Made by a program: the position numbers and the translations under genes. This document shows, piece by piece, positions 55,247 to 63,911 of a stretch of 64,000 nt of DNA. This stretch comes from Hoeflea ulvae. Lineage in GTDB: Bacteria; Pseudomonadota; Alphaproteobacteria; Rhizobiales; Rhizobiaceae. Every line of letters starts with the position of its first letter. Within the stretch, counting starts at the first letter, position 1. The notes under the pieces were generated by a model, which did not search any database, was not told the origin of the DNA, and saw nothing but the letters and a program-made list of their open reading frames with translations. Location of the stretch: contig NZ_JAOVZQ010000001.1 in NCBI RefSeq assembly GCF_026619435.1, positions 1,185,501 through 1,249,500 of the forward strand. Direction: 5' to 3'.

Positions 55247-55589
55247 GCCGCCGGGGCAGCCAGGTGGCTGTCCGGCCTTGTCGAGCCCTCAGACGAAACC
55301 CGTGTTTGAAAGGCAGATCCGACGCGAGGCCCTGCAGGGGCAGCGTTGCGGCATTTGCAACCCGGCGGACAAAATCCCGCCTGTCCGGCTGCTGCCGGCC
55401 GATACCGGGTTTTGTCCGGGCCGGGGGGCAAGATCCGGGTAACCGCAAGCGGTCATGGGGCATTGCGCTCGCCCGTCTTTGATGCTCACTTGTAGGAGAC
55501 CGGCCTTTGGACCCAACCCGAATTGATACAACATATGTTAGTGACACACGTGTTACGGGTGCATATGTTTCCGTCAATTGGAGCGCAAA
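55247..55589 (+). promoter_or_regulatory. folD-bphO intergenic region with nested palindromes
   Basis: No gene in 343 bases. Near the bphO start is a compact set of symmetric sites. GTGACAC-AC-GTGTTAC (55541-55556, one mismatch between arms) is flanked by ACATATGT (55531-55538) and GCATATGT (55561-55568), 30 bp apart. TTGATAC lies just before at 55523. This looks like an operator region for the bphO-bphP pair. The regulator is unknown. Confidence 0.45.
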
Positions 55590-56138
55590 TTGACTGTCAG
55601 TAGCCTCAGAAGCGCATTGCGCGATGGTACATCCGCCCTTCATCTTGAACTCGACAATGCCGTCGGCGAGTTCGGCGACCGGCTCGGCTATGCCGATTTC
55701 GTCCAGAAGACGCACCGGTTCCGCCTGGCCGTCGAACAGGCCCTTGCCGGCGCGCCGGAAGGCAGCTGGGCGGTCGAGCCGATCGCCGATCTGGCTGCGC
55801 ATGATCTGGCTGATCTGGGGGTGCCGAAGCTGCCCGAGGCCGAGGTCCCTTCACGGGACTGGACCCCGGAATCACGCCTGGGCGCGCTTTATGTTCTCGA
55901 AGGCTCGGCGCTGGGGGCGCGGCTTCTCATGCGGCGCGCTCAGGCGCTGGGACTGCATGCGGATTTCGGTGCGCGCCATCTGGCGCATCAGGCCTCTGAC
56001 AGCCAGCGCTGGCGCGGCTTCCTGGGCGTGCTCGAATCGGTGCCTTCCGACATGCACGCGACCGTGCTGAGCGCTGCCCGGGACATGTTCGGTGTCGCCC
56101 TCGCCATCTATTCGGAGACCGCTCATGAGTGCGCCTGA
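55590..56138 (+). CDS. bphO: BphO, biliverdin-producing heme oxygenase
   Basis: Heme oxygenase opens heme to biliverdin, the chromophore of bacteriophytochromes. The 182-residue protein starts LRSALRDGTSALHLELD, with the probable heme-iron ligand H18. It contains GALYVLEGSALGARLLMRRA, which matches the distal-helix Gly-rich region. TTG 55590 has TTGGAG upstream; TTG 55578 is possible but would overlap that site. The gene overlaps bphP by 14 bases, so enzyme and apoprotein are made together. Confidence 0.88.
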   Translation: MTVSSLRSALRDGTSALHLELDNAVGEFGDRLGYADFVQKTHRFRLAVEQALAGAPEGSWAVEPIADLAAHDLADLGVPKLPEAEVPSRDWTPESRLGALYVLEGSALGARLLMRRAQALGLHADFGARHLAHQASDSQRWRGFLGVLESVPSDMHATVLSAARDMFGVALAIYSETAHECA

Positions 56139-58659
56139 TTCTCCCAACCTGACCAATTGCGACGTCGAGCCGATCCACATTCCCGGCAGCATCCAGCCGC
56201 ATGGCTGCCTGCTGGCCTGCGACATGACGGCCACCACCATTGTCCGCCACTCCGCCAATGCCCAGGCAATGCTCGGCATCGACGGCAACCTCAACGGCAT
56301 GGCCTTGCGCAAGGTGACCGGCGATGCGCTGACCCATGACATCCGCAACACGCTTTCGCGCACGCAGTCGGGCGAGCGGGCGGCCTTGCTGTTCGGCAAG
56401 CAGGCGGACAACGGGCGGCGGTTCGACATCGCCGTGCACCGCTTCAAGGGCAGCATCATCCTCGAATTCGAGCCTGCGGAAGATTCCATCGCAGAGCCGC
56501 TGGAATTGTCGCGGGCGATGCTGGGCCGGATCGCGTCGATATCGACGACCGAACGGCTGGTCAGCGAATCGGCCCGGCTGATGCAGGGCATGCTGGGCTA
56601 TGATCGCGTGATGATCTACCAGTTCGGCCCCGACGGCGCCGGCAAGGTGGTGAGCGAGGCCCGTCGTCCGCAGCTCGAGAGCTTCCTTGGCCAGTATTTT
56701 CCGGCCAGCGACATCCCGCAGCAGGCGCGGCTGCTCTATCTCAAGAACACCATCCGGATCATTTCCGCCACGGATTTCGAGCGCATCCCGGTTCTTCCGG
56801 TAATCGATGCCTCCGGTGAGCCGCTCGATTTGTCCTTTGCCCATCTGCGCAGCGTCTCCCCCATCCACTGCGAATATCTGCGCAACATGGGTGTCGGCGC
56901 CTCGATGTCGATCTCGATCATTGTCGATGGCGAGCTATGGGGACTGATTGCCTGCCATCACTACGGGCCGCGCACCTTGTCGATGGCGCAGCGTGTGGCA
57001 GCCGAGATTTTCGGCGAGTTCTTCTCGCTGCACCTCAATGCCCTGCGTCACAAGCAGTCGCTGGATGCCGCCACCACCGCCCGCTCGGCGCTGGATGCGC
57101 TGCTCCAGGAAGCGGTCCGGGCGGAGGACATCAACGCCTTGTTGGCCGAACGTCTCTCCGAATTCAGCAAGCTGATGCCCGCCGACGGCCTGGCTCTGTG
57201 GCTGCGCGGCAAGCTCACCGTGCTGGGCACGACGCCGCCCGAAGCCGAGATACCGTCACTGGCGCGCTTTGCCGCAACCGTCGCCGACGGCAGGATCTGG
57301 GCCACGCACAAACTTGCCAATGCCGTCCCCGGTGCGGCCAGATATGCCGACCGCGCCGCGGGCATGCTGGTCATCCCCCTGTCGCAACGCGCCGGCGACT
57401 ATGTCTTCTTCTTCCGCAAGGAAGTGGTCCAGACCCTGGAATGGGCCGGCAATCCGGAAAAATCCTATGACACCGGACCGCTGGGGGACCGGCTGACGCC
57501 GCGCAAGAGCTTCGCCATCTGGAAGGAGACGGTGCACCAGCAATCCGTGCCCTGGACCGAGCAGGAGCGCATGTTCGGCGAAGCCGCACGGTCGGCGCTG
57601 GTCGGCGTCATTCTCGAACATTCCGAATTGCTGGCAGACGAACGCGCCAAGGCCGAAGTGCGCCAGCGCATGCTCAACCAGGAACTCAATCACCGGGTCA
57701 AGAACATCCTGGCGGTGATCAAGTCGCTGGTCAGCAATCCGACCGCGCGCAGCGACACAATAGAAAATTACGTCGAATCCCTGCGCGGGCGCATCCAGGC
57801 GCTCTCCGTCGCCCACGACCAGGTCATCCGCGGCGACGGCGGTGGCGGACTGACCGAACTGCTGACGGCGGAATTGTCACCCTATCGCTCCGGCTCCGTC
57901 ACCATCGACCTGCAGGGCCCGAATGTCTGGATGGACGCCCGGTCATTCTCGATCATGGCGCTGGTGCTGCACGAGCTGTCGACCAATGCCGCAAAATACG
58001 GCGCCCTGTCGCGCCCTGCTGGCAGCCTTTCTGTGTCCTGGAGCGTCGACAGCGTCGGCGCCTGCGACATTTCCTGGACCGAGCGCGGCGGCCCGGCCGT
58101 GCGCGCCCCCAGCCGGCGCGGCTTCGGTTCCGTGCTCATCGATCGCAGCATCCCCTTCGATCTCGGCGGCGAGAGCAATGTCCGCTACGATCCCGAGGGT
58201 ATCACCGCGCAATTCAGGATACCGCCGCGCTTCGTCTCGCTGCGCGCCGAGCGATCCGCGCCGATGCCGGCCGCTGCTCCGGCCGTGCCGGAGGGCACGC
58301 CGGGCTATGCCGGCAAGCGGGTGCTGATCGTCGAGGACCAGATGTTGATCGCCATCGAGCTCGAGCAGATTCTCGGCGATGCCGGGCTCACGGTCGCCGC
58401 CACGCTCACCTCGCCGCAGGAATCGATTGCCTATCTCTCGGCCAATGACCTGCCCGACGTCGCCATTCTCGACGTCCATCTCGGAGACAAGACCTCCGAG
58501 CCGGTCGCCGAATTCCTGATGGCCAGGGGCGTGCCGTTCCTGTTTGCCACCGGCTATGGCGACGGCAGCATGATCCCCGAGGCCTTCGCCAAGGTCCCGG
58601 TTGTCAGCAAGCCCTATGCCGCCGAGGACATCCTGCGCCAACTCGCCAGCCTGGTCTGA
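56125..58659 (+). CDS. bphP: BphP, hybrid bacteriophytochrome histidine kinase with C-terminal receiver
   Basis: A red/far-red light sensor kinase of 844 residues. The biliverdin-binding cysteine is C12 (NCDVEPIHIPGSIQPHG), in front of PAS and GAF domains. The GAF pocket has QYFPASDIPQQAR with its conserved aspartate, and a PHY domain follows (tongue region PRKSFAIWKE). The kinase is of the HWE/HisKA2 type, with H523 in LNHRVKN, LVLHELSTNAAKYGAL and GFGSVLID. The C-terminal receiver has phosphoacceptor D783 (ILDVHLGD). The order PAS-GAF-PHY-HWE kinase-receiver is that of Agrobacterium Agp2, a bathy-type phytochrome. It may report light to motility or other systems, but nothing here shows the target. 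Confidence 0.93.
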   Translation: MSAPDSPNLTNCDVEPIHIPGSIQPHGCLLACDMTATTIVRHSANAQAMLGIDGNLNGMALRKVTGDALTHDIRNTLSRTQSGERAALLFGKQADNGRRFDIAVHRFKGSIILEFEPAEDSIAEPLELSRAMLGRIASISTTERLVSESARLMQGMLGYDRVMIYQFGPDGAGKVVSEARRPQLESFLGQYFPASDIPQQARLLYLKNTIRIISATDFERIPVLPVIDASGEPLDLSFAHLRSVSPIHCEYLRNMGVGASMSISIIVDGELWGLIACHHYGPRTLSMAQRVAAEIFGEFFSLHLNALRHKQSLDAATTARSALDALLQEAVRAEDINALLAERLSEFSKLMPADGLALWLRGKLTVLGTTPPEAEIPSLARFAATVADGRIWATHKLANAVPGAARYADRAAGMLVIPLSQRAGDYVFFFRKEVVQTLEWAGNPEKSYDTGPLGDRLTPRKSFAIWKETVHQQSVPWTEQERMFGEAARSALVGVILEHSELLADERAKAEVRQRMLNQELNHRVKNILAVIKSLVSNPTARSDTIENYVESLRGRIQALSVAHDQVIRGDGGGGLTELLTAELSPYRSGSVTIDLQGPNVWMDARSFSIMALVLHELSTNAAKYGALSRPAGSLSVSWSVDSVGACDISWTERGGPAVRAPSRRGFGSVLIDRSIPFDLGGESNVRYDPEGITAQFRIPPRFVSLRAERSAPMPAAAPAVPEGTPGYAGKRVLIVEDQMLIAIELEQILGDAGLTVAATLTSPQESIAYLSANDLPDVAILDVHLGDKTSEPVAEFLMARGVPFLFATGYGDGSMIPEAFAKVPVVSKPYAAEDILRQLASLV

Positions 58660-58680
58660 GCCGCGACGTCCGGCCCGGTC

Positions 58681-59754
58681 CTATTCCGCGGCCTCGGCCG
58701 GGCTTTTGCGCGCCGGGCGCCGTGCCGCCGGGGCAGGGCCGGTTGTGGCGCGCACGATCAGTTCCACCGGCCAGACCTCCTGCACCGAACCGGTCTCCAC
58801 GCCCGAGATGATGTCGACCAGCCGTTCGCACACCCGCGCGCCTGCGGCCCGGATCGAGGAGCGCGTGGTGCTCAGCGGCACGGTGAAGCTTTCCGGCTTG
58901 AGAAACGGAAACACGTCGTCATGGGTGATGATCGAGACGTCGTCAGGCATCCGCAGCTTCAGCTGGTTGAAGCAGCGGACGATCCCCAGCGTGGTGAACA
59001 TCGAGGCGCTGAGCACCCCGGTCGGCCTTGTCTCGGAACCGGCGTCGCGAAACAGCGCCATCGCCAGCCGGAAGCCGTTTTCCTCGTTCATCGCCGCCGA
59101 GTGATGCGCGACCGCCGTCTCCGGCAGGCCGTGTTCGGCCAGCGCCCGGCGCACGCCGTTGAGCCGGTGCACGGCGAAGGCGAAATCGGTGTCGCCATTG
59201 ATGAAGGCCAGCCTCGTGTGCCCCAGTTGCAGAAGCAGCCGCGCCGCATTGTAGAACGCGCCCTCATTGTCGATGTCGAGAAAGGCGTAGCCCTCGGAAG
59301 GCGCGAGCGACCGGCCATGGGCCAGAAACGGAATGCCGAGATTGCGCACCAGCGCGATGCGCTGCTCGTCATTGCGCAGCGATGACAGATAGACCCCGTC
59401 CACCGAGCGACTCGAGGCGATGCGCCGATAGGCCTCGCTTTCGCGCTCCAGCACCGCCGGTGTCAGCGACAGGTCGACATCGCGCGACAGCGCATGTTCG
59501 CCCAGCCCCGACAGGAACTCGACGAAATGCGGATCGAGATCGACATTGCGCCCCACCGGCAGCACATAGCCGATCGACCCGGCCCGGCCGGTCGCCAGCT
59601 TGCGGGCGTTGGAATTGGGCTTGTAGCCGTGCCGGTGCGCCGCCTCCAGAACCCGGCGGCGGGTCCGCTCGCCGACTTCGGGATAGCCGTTGAGCGCCCG
59701 CGAGATCGTGGTCTGCGACAATTCCAGTAGCTCTGCCAGCTGCTTCAGGTTCAC
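58681..59754 (-). CDS. aglR: AglR-type LacI family repressor
   Basis: A LacI/GalR regulator of 357 residues. The N-terminal helix-turn-helix (LSQTTISRALNGYPEVGERT) and hinge (NARKLATGR) are followed by a periplasmic-binding-protein-like sugar domain. It is divergent from aglE and starts with GTG 59754. Two identical palindromes, CAAAGCGCTTTG, lie in the intergenic region at 59775 and 59984 and are its expected operators. In S. meliloti AglR controls the agl alpha-glucoside operon. Confidence 0.9.
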   Translation of the reverse strand: MNLKQLAELLELSQTTISRALNGYPEVGERTRRRVLEAAHRHGYKPNSNARKLATGRAGSIGYVLPVGRNVDLDPHFVEFLSGLGEHALSRDVDLSLTPAVLERESEAYRRIASSRSVDGVYLSSLRNDEQRIALVRNLGIPFLAHGRSLAPSEGYAFLDIDNEGAFYNAARLLLQLGHTRLAFINGDTDFAFAVHRLNGVRRALAEHGLPETAVAHHSAAMNEENGFRLAMALFRDAGSETRPTGVLSASMFTTLGIVRCFNQLKLRMPDDVSIITHDDVFPFLKPESFTVPLSTTRSSIRAAGARVCERLVDIISGVETGSVQEVWPVELIVRATTGPAPAARRPARKSPAEAAE

Positions 59755-59774
59755 GTCATGCGATCCAGTTCTTT

Positions 59775-59786
59775 CAAAGCGCTTTG
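59775..59786. promoter_or_regulatory. LacI-type operator, aglR side
   Basis: A perfect 12-bp palindrome, CAAAGCGCTTTG, 20 bases before the aglR start. It may mediate autorepression. The copy at 59984 is identical; the centres are 209 bp apart, close to a whole number of helical turns, which would allow a loop. Confidence 0.85.
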
Positions 59787-59944
59787 GAAAACCGCCGCGA
59801 TTGTCCGCAAGCGGAAATTTCCAATTCAGACATTAAGCCGCAGCTTGGCCTGCAGGAAAAGCAAAAACTGCTGATAATGCAATGCAAAACTCTACTGCGC
59901 TGCAGCAATACTGCGGATTTCAAAGCAAAATTGAAACTTTGAGC

Positions 59945-60071
59945 TTGACTCGGGCCTGCTCGCGTAATCCTCTGAAAGGGAGCCAAAGCGCTTTGAATTT
60001 GCCGCGCCGATGGTCGCGGGAATATGGAAAGCTTCACGTGGAGGCCAGATGCTGGCCGGGAGGAGAAATCA
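59945..60071 (+). promoter_or_regulatory. agl operon promoter and leader
   Basis: TTGACT at 59945-59950 is a good -35 box. No strong -10 is visible at 16-18 bp, so activation or an unusual -10 is possible. The operator at 59984-59995 lies just downstream, where a bound repressor would block initiation. The GGGAGGAG ribosome site is at 60059-60066 before ATG 60072. The 317-base aglR-aglE gap contains no gene. Confidence 0.5.
59984..59995. promoter_or_regulatory. LacI-type operator, aglE side
   Basis: The second perfect CAAAGCGCTTTG palindrome, 77 bases before the aglE start and immediately downstream of the probable promoter. Confidence 0.88.
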
Positions 60072-61421
60072 ATGAAGAGACTGTTCATGATGGGCGTCGC
60101 AGCCGCTGCGCTGACTTTGGGACCGGCACAGGCCGCGGATCTCAAATTCACCCCGGGCGAGGGCGATTTCAACTGGGAGAGCTACGAGGCGCTCAAGGCC
60201 ACCCAGCTCGATGGCGAGGAAGTCACCGTGTTCGGTCCCTGGCTCGGACCCGACCAGGAATTTGCCGAATCCGTTCTGGCCTATTTCGCCGAAGCCACCG
60301 GCGCCGATGTCAAATATGTCGGCTCAGACAGCTTTGAACAGCAGATCATGATCGATGCCGAAGCCGGCTCCGCCCCCAATGTCGCGGTCTTCCCGCAGCC
60401 CGGTCTTGCCGCCGACATGGCCAAGCGCGGCTTCCTGTCGCCGCTGGCCGAGGGCACCGGCGACTGGGTCAAGGAAAACTACGCCGCCGGCCAGTCCTGG
60501 GTTGATCTGGGCACCTATGCCGGCCCGGACGGCGCCGACAATCTCTACGGCTTCTTCTACAAGGTCGATGTCAAATCGCTGGTCTGGTACATCCCGGAAA
60601 ATTTCGAGGATGCCGGTTATGAGGTCCCCGAAACCATGGAAGACCTCAAGGCGCTGACCGAGCAGATCGTCGCCGATGGCGGCACGCCCTGGTGCATCGG
60701 CCTGGGGTCAGGCGGCGCCACCGGCTGGCCGGCGACTGACTGGGTCGAGGACATGATGCTGCGCACCCAGTCGCCGGATGTCTATGACAAATGGGTCTCC
60801 AACGAGATCAAGTTCACCGACCCCGCCGTCATCGGCGCGATCGAGGAATTCGGCTGGTTCGCCCGCAATGACGATTTTGTCGCCGGCGGTGCCGGAGCTG
60901 TCGCCACCACCGATTTCCGCGACAGCCCCAAGGGTCTGTTCTCCTCGCCGCCGCAGTGCTACCTGCACCACCAGGCCTCGTTCATTCCGGCGTTTTTCCC
61001 GGAAGGCACCAAGGTCGGCACCGATGCGGATTTCTTCTACATGCCTGCCTATGAAGGCAAGGATCTCGGCAAGCCGGTGCTCGGCGCCGGCACGCTCTGG
61101 GCCATCACCAAGGACAGCCCCGGCGCCCAGGCGCTGATCAAGTTCCTGCAGTCGCCGATCGCCCATGAAATCTGGATGGCGCAGAAGGGCTTCCTCACGC
61201 CTTACAAGGCGGTCAACACCGACGTGTTCTCCGATCCGACGCTGAAGAAGATGAATGACGTGCTTCTGGGCGCCACCACCTTCCGCTTCGACGGTTCCGA
61301 CCTGATGCCCGGCGGCGTCGGCGCAGGCTCGTTCTGGACCGGCATGGTCGATTACACCGGCGGCAAATCCGCCGAAGAGGTGACCGCGGCGATCCAGAAA
61401 TCCTGGGATGCGCTCAAGTAA
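60072..61421 (+). CDS. aglE: AglE, alpha-glucoside ABC transporter periplasmic binding protein
   Basis: The solute receptor of the agl system, which in S. meliloti takes up sucrose, trehalose and maltose. The 449-residue precursor has a signal peptide (MKRLFMMGVAAAALTLG, cut after AQA near residue 21) and the binding-protein body with VTVFGPWLGPDQEF and GGTPWCIGLGSGGATGWPAT. ATG 60072 follows GGGAGGAG. It is the first gene of aglEFGA. Hairpins downstream at 61453 may keep its message more abundant than that of aglF. Confidence 0.93.
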   Translation: MKRLFMMGVAAAALTLGPAQAADLKFTPGEGDFNWESYEALKATQLDGEEVTVFGPWLGPDQEFAESVLAYFAEATGADVKYVGSDSFEQQIMIDAEAGSAPNVAVFPQPGLAADMAKRGFLSPLAEGTGDWVKENYAAGQSWVDLGTYAGPDGADNLYGFFYKVDVKSLVWYIPENFEDAGYEVPETMEDLKALTEQIVADGGTPWCIGLGSGGATGWPATDWVEDMMLRTQSPDVYDKWVSNEIKFTDPAVIGAIEEFGWFARNDDFVAGGAGAVATTDFRDSPKGLFSSPPQCYLHHQASFIPAFFPEGTKVGTDADFFYMPAYEGKDLGKPVLGAGTLWAITKDSPGAQALIKFLQSPIAHEIWMAQKGFLTPYKAVNTDVFSDPTLKKMNDVLLGATTFRFDGSDLMPGGVGAGSFWTGMVDYTGGKSAEEVTAAIQKSWDALK

Positions 61422-61452
61422 AAGCGGGCAGTGACCCCGAAAATCAGGAGAT

Positions 61453-61483
61453 CCCGGCGCCTGGCCGGGGTCCCCTCCGGGAC
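61453..61483 (+). promoter_or_regulatory. Intercistronic hairpins between aglE and aglF
   Basis: CCCGGC/GCCGGG (61453-61469) and GTCCC/GGGAC (61470-61483) form two back-to-back hairpins without a T tract. Such elements often follow binding-protein genes and stabilise the upstream mRNA or slow transcription into the permease genes. Confidence 0.5.
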
Positions 61484-61504
61484 AGCATAGGGGGAGGGGA
61501 ACGC

Positions 61505-62746
61505 ATGCATCCGGCACTTCAGGGATTGATCACCATCATCGTCGGCGTTGGCGGTTGCGTGGGCTACTTCTATTTTTCCAACCAGTTCCTCGACAAGGTG
61601 CTGTTTCCCGCCACCGGCGAAAATGCCGGCCGCAACATCAACCGCGCCAACCAGGTCCGCCCCTGGCTGTTCCTGTTCCCGGCACTCTTCGCCCTCGGGC
61701 TCTATCTCGCCTATCCTGTCGTGGCCACGCTGTGGCTGTCGCTGACCGACCGTGACGCAGGCGGCGCCTTTGTCGGGCTCGCCAATTACCGGCAGATGTT
61801 CGGCGAATCCAAATTCTGGGAAGCCATGAGCAACAACATGCTCTGGCTGATTGTCGTGCCCGCCTTCTCCACCGGCTTCGGCCTGCTCGCCGCCCAGCTG
61901 ACCGACCGCATCTCCTGGGGCAATATTGCCAAGTCGCTGATCTTCATGCCGATGGCGATTTCCTTCGTCGGCGCCGCCGTGATCTGGAAACTGGTCTATG
62001 ACACGCGGCCGGCCGATCAGGACCAGATCGGCGTGCTCAATGCGGTCTGGCTCAGCTTTGACGGCGGCGTCATGTCGACCCTTGTGTTCAAGATCGTGCC
62101 GATCCTGATCCTGGCTGTGTTTGCCGGCCTCACCGCCTATTTCGCCTACCAGACCCTGCGGCCGGTGCTCCGTGCCGAAAAGGGCCACGGCAAGGCGGCC
62201 TGGTGGGCGCTGCCGCTGCGCGTGGTCGCGGCCCTTTGCGGCGCCTGGCTGATCTGGTTGTCGCTGCGCTCGATCATCTCGCTGTTCTTTGCCACGCTGC
62301 CCTATGGCGAGCCGCAGACCTGGCTGACCATTCCGTTCTGGAATTCCTTCTTCCTGATGGCGGTGCTGGTCTGGATCCAGACCGGCTTTGCCATGGTGAT
62401 CTTGTCGGCCGCCATTCGCGGCATTCCCGAGGAAACCATCGAGGCCGCCGTCATCGACGGCGCCAATCCGTTCCAGATCTTCTTCAAGATCAAGGTGCCG
62501 CAGATCATGGGCACCATCGTCGTGGTCTGGACCACCATCACCATCGTCGTGCTCAAGGTCTTCGACATCGTCTTCGCCATGACCAACGGCCAGTGGGAAA
62601 CCCAGGTTCTGGCCAACTACATGTATGACAAGCTGTTCCGCGCCAATGACTGGGGCGTCGGCTCCGCCAGCGCCATGGTCATCATGCTGCTGGTGACGCC
62701 GATCCTGGTCTGGAATGTCTACAACGCTCGCAAAGAAACACGCTGA
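61505..62746 (+). CDS. aglF: AglF, alpha-glucoside ABC transporter permease
   Basis: Inner-membrane permease of the MalF type, 413 residues. About eight hydrophobic segments are visible, including one at residues 6-25 and a tight group in the second half. The conserved cytoplasmic EAA loop reads EAAVIDGANPFQIFFKIKVP, the docking site for the ATPase AglK. ATG 61505 follows a GGGGGAGGGG ribosome site. aglG begins 12 bases after its stop. Confidence 0.93.
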   Translation: MHPALQGLITIIVGVGGCVGYFYFSNQFLDKVLFPATGENAGRNINRANQVRPWLFLFPALFALGLYLAYPVVATLWLSLTDRDAGGAFVGLANYRQMFGESKFWEAMSNNMLWLIVVPAFSTGFGLLAAQLTDRISWGNIAKSLIFMPMAISFVGAAVIWKLVYDTRPADQDQIGVLNAVWLSFDGGVMSTLVFKIVPILILAVFAGLTAYFAYQTLRPVLRAEKGHGKAAWWALPLRVVAALCGAWLIWLSLRSIISLFFATLPYGEPQTWLTIPFWNSFFLMAVLVWIQTGFAMVILSAAIRGIPEETIEAAVIDGANPFQIFFKIKVPQIMGTIVVVWTTITIVVLKVFDIVFAMTNGQWETQVLANYMYDKLFRANDWGVGSASAMVIMLLVTPILVWNVYNARKETR

Positions 62747-62758
62747 GGGAGGCGGAAG

Positions 62759-63898
62759 ATGCACTCATCATCCAAAAAATCGCCTCTCGTCTGGGTCGTC
62801 CACATCTCCGTCGTGCTGTTGGTGGCGCTGTGGCTGTTCCCGACGGTCGGGCTCTTCGTCTCCTCCTTCCGCACCGCCGACCAGATCGCCAATACCGGCT
62901 GGTGGAATGCGCTGTTCACCCAGGAGCGGCAGGCCCCGGCCATCCGCATTTCGGGTGACGAGACCCAGGTCGACGGCGAATTCGTCATCGACGGCCGGCT
63001 GTTCGAGGCGGAAAATGTCGCCATCAGCAAATGGGGCACCAGCTCGCGTGAGCCCGAGGCCTATGTCCCGGGCGATGTCGCCGATCTGGGCGACGGCGAA
63101 GCACTCACCGTCGCCGTCGACGGCAGCTTCCGGCTCTCGGCGCCGCAAAGCTTTGGCGACAGTCGGCTGCCGCGGGTGTTCACCACCGCCACCACGCCAC
63201 CCGAATTCACGCTCGAAAACTACCGTTTCGTGCTGTTTGATCCCAACAACCGCGAGGGCATGGCCAAGGCCTTTTTCAACACCCTGACGGTGACCATCCC
63301 CGCCACCATCATCCCCATCGTCATTGCCGCCTTTGCCGCCTATGCGCTGGCCTGGATGCGCTTTCCCGGCCGCTCGCTGCTGATTGCGGCCGTCGTCGGG
63401 CTGCTGGTGGTGCCGCTGCAACTGGCGCTGATTCCGCTTCTCAGGCTGCACAACGATATCGGTATCGGCAAGGGCTATCTCGGCGCCTGGCTGGCCCATA
63501 CCGGCTTCGGCCTGCCGCTGGCGATCTATCTGCTGCGCAACTACATGGTCGGTCTGCCGCGCGACATCATCGAGAACGCCCGCGTCGACGGCGCCACCGA
63601 TTTCCAGATCTTCGTCAAGATCATCCTGCCGCTGTCGTTTCCGGCACTTGCTTCCTTTGCCATCTTCCAGTTCCTGTGGACCTGGAACGATCTGCTTGTC
63701 GCTCTGGTCTTCCTGATCGATTCGACCGGCGAAACCACGGTGATGACCAAGCAGATCGTCGAACTGCTCGGCACCCGCGGCGGCAACTGGGAGATTCTCG
63801 CCACCTCGGCCTTTGTCTCCATCGCCGTGCCGCTGGTGGTCTTCTTCGCCATGCAGAAATATCTCGTGCGCGGCCTGCTGGCCGGCTCCGTCAAGTAA
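62759..63898 (+). CDS. aglG: AglG, alpha-glucoside ABC transporter permease
   Basis: The second permease, MalG type, 379 residues. After the first membrane helix (residues 13-33) comes an unusually long periplasmic segment of about 130 residues, before the remaining five helices. This long segment is also known in AglG of rhizobia. The EAA-like loop reads ENARVDGATDFQIFVKIILP. GGAGGCGGAAG precedes ATG 62759. aglA follows after 13 bases. Confidence 0.93.
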   Translation: MHSSSKKSPLVWVVHISVVLLVALWLFPTVGLFVSSFRTADQIANTGWWNALFTQERQAPAIRISGDETQVDGEFVIDGRLFEAENVAISKWGTSSREPEAYVPGDVADLGDGEALTVAVDGSFRLSAPQSFGDSRLPRVFTTATTPPEFTLENYRFVLFDPNNREGMAKAFFNTLTVTIPATIIPIVIAAFAAYALAWMRFPGRSLLIAAVVGLLVVPLQLALIPLLRLHNDIGIGKGYLGAWLAHTGFGLPLAIYLLRNYMVGLPRDIIENARVDGATDFQIFVKIILPLSFPALASFAIFQFLWTWNDLLVALVFLIDSTGETTVMTKQIVELLGTRGGNWEILATSAFVSIAVPLVVFFAMQKYLVRGLLAGSVK

Positions 63899-63911
63899 GG
63901 AACATCGATAC

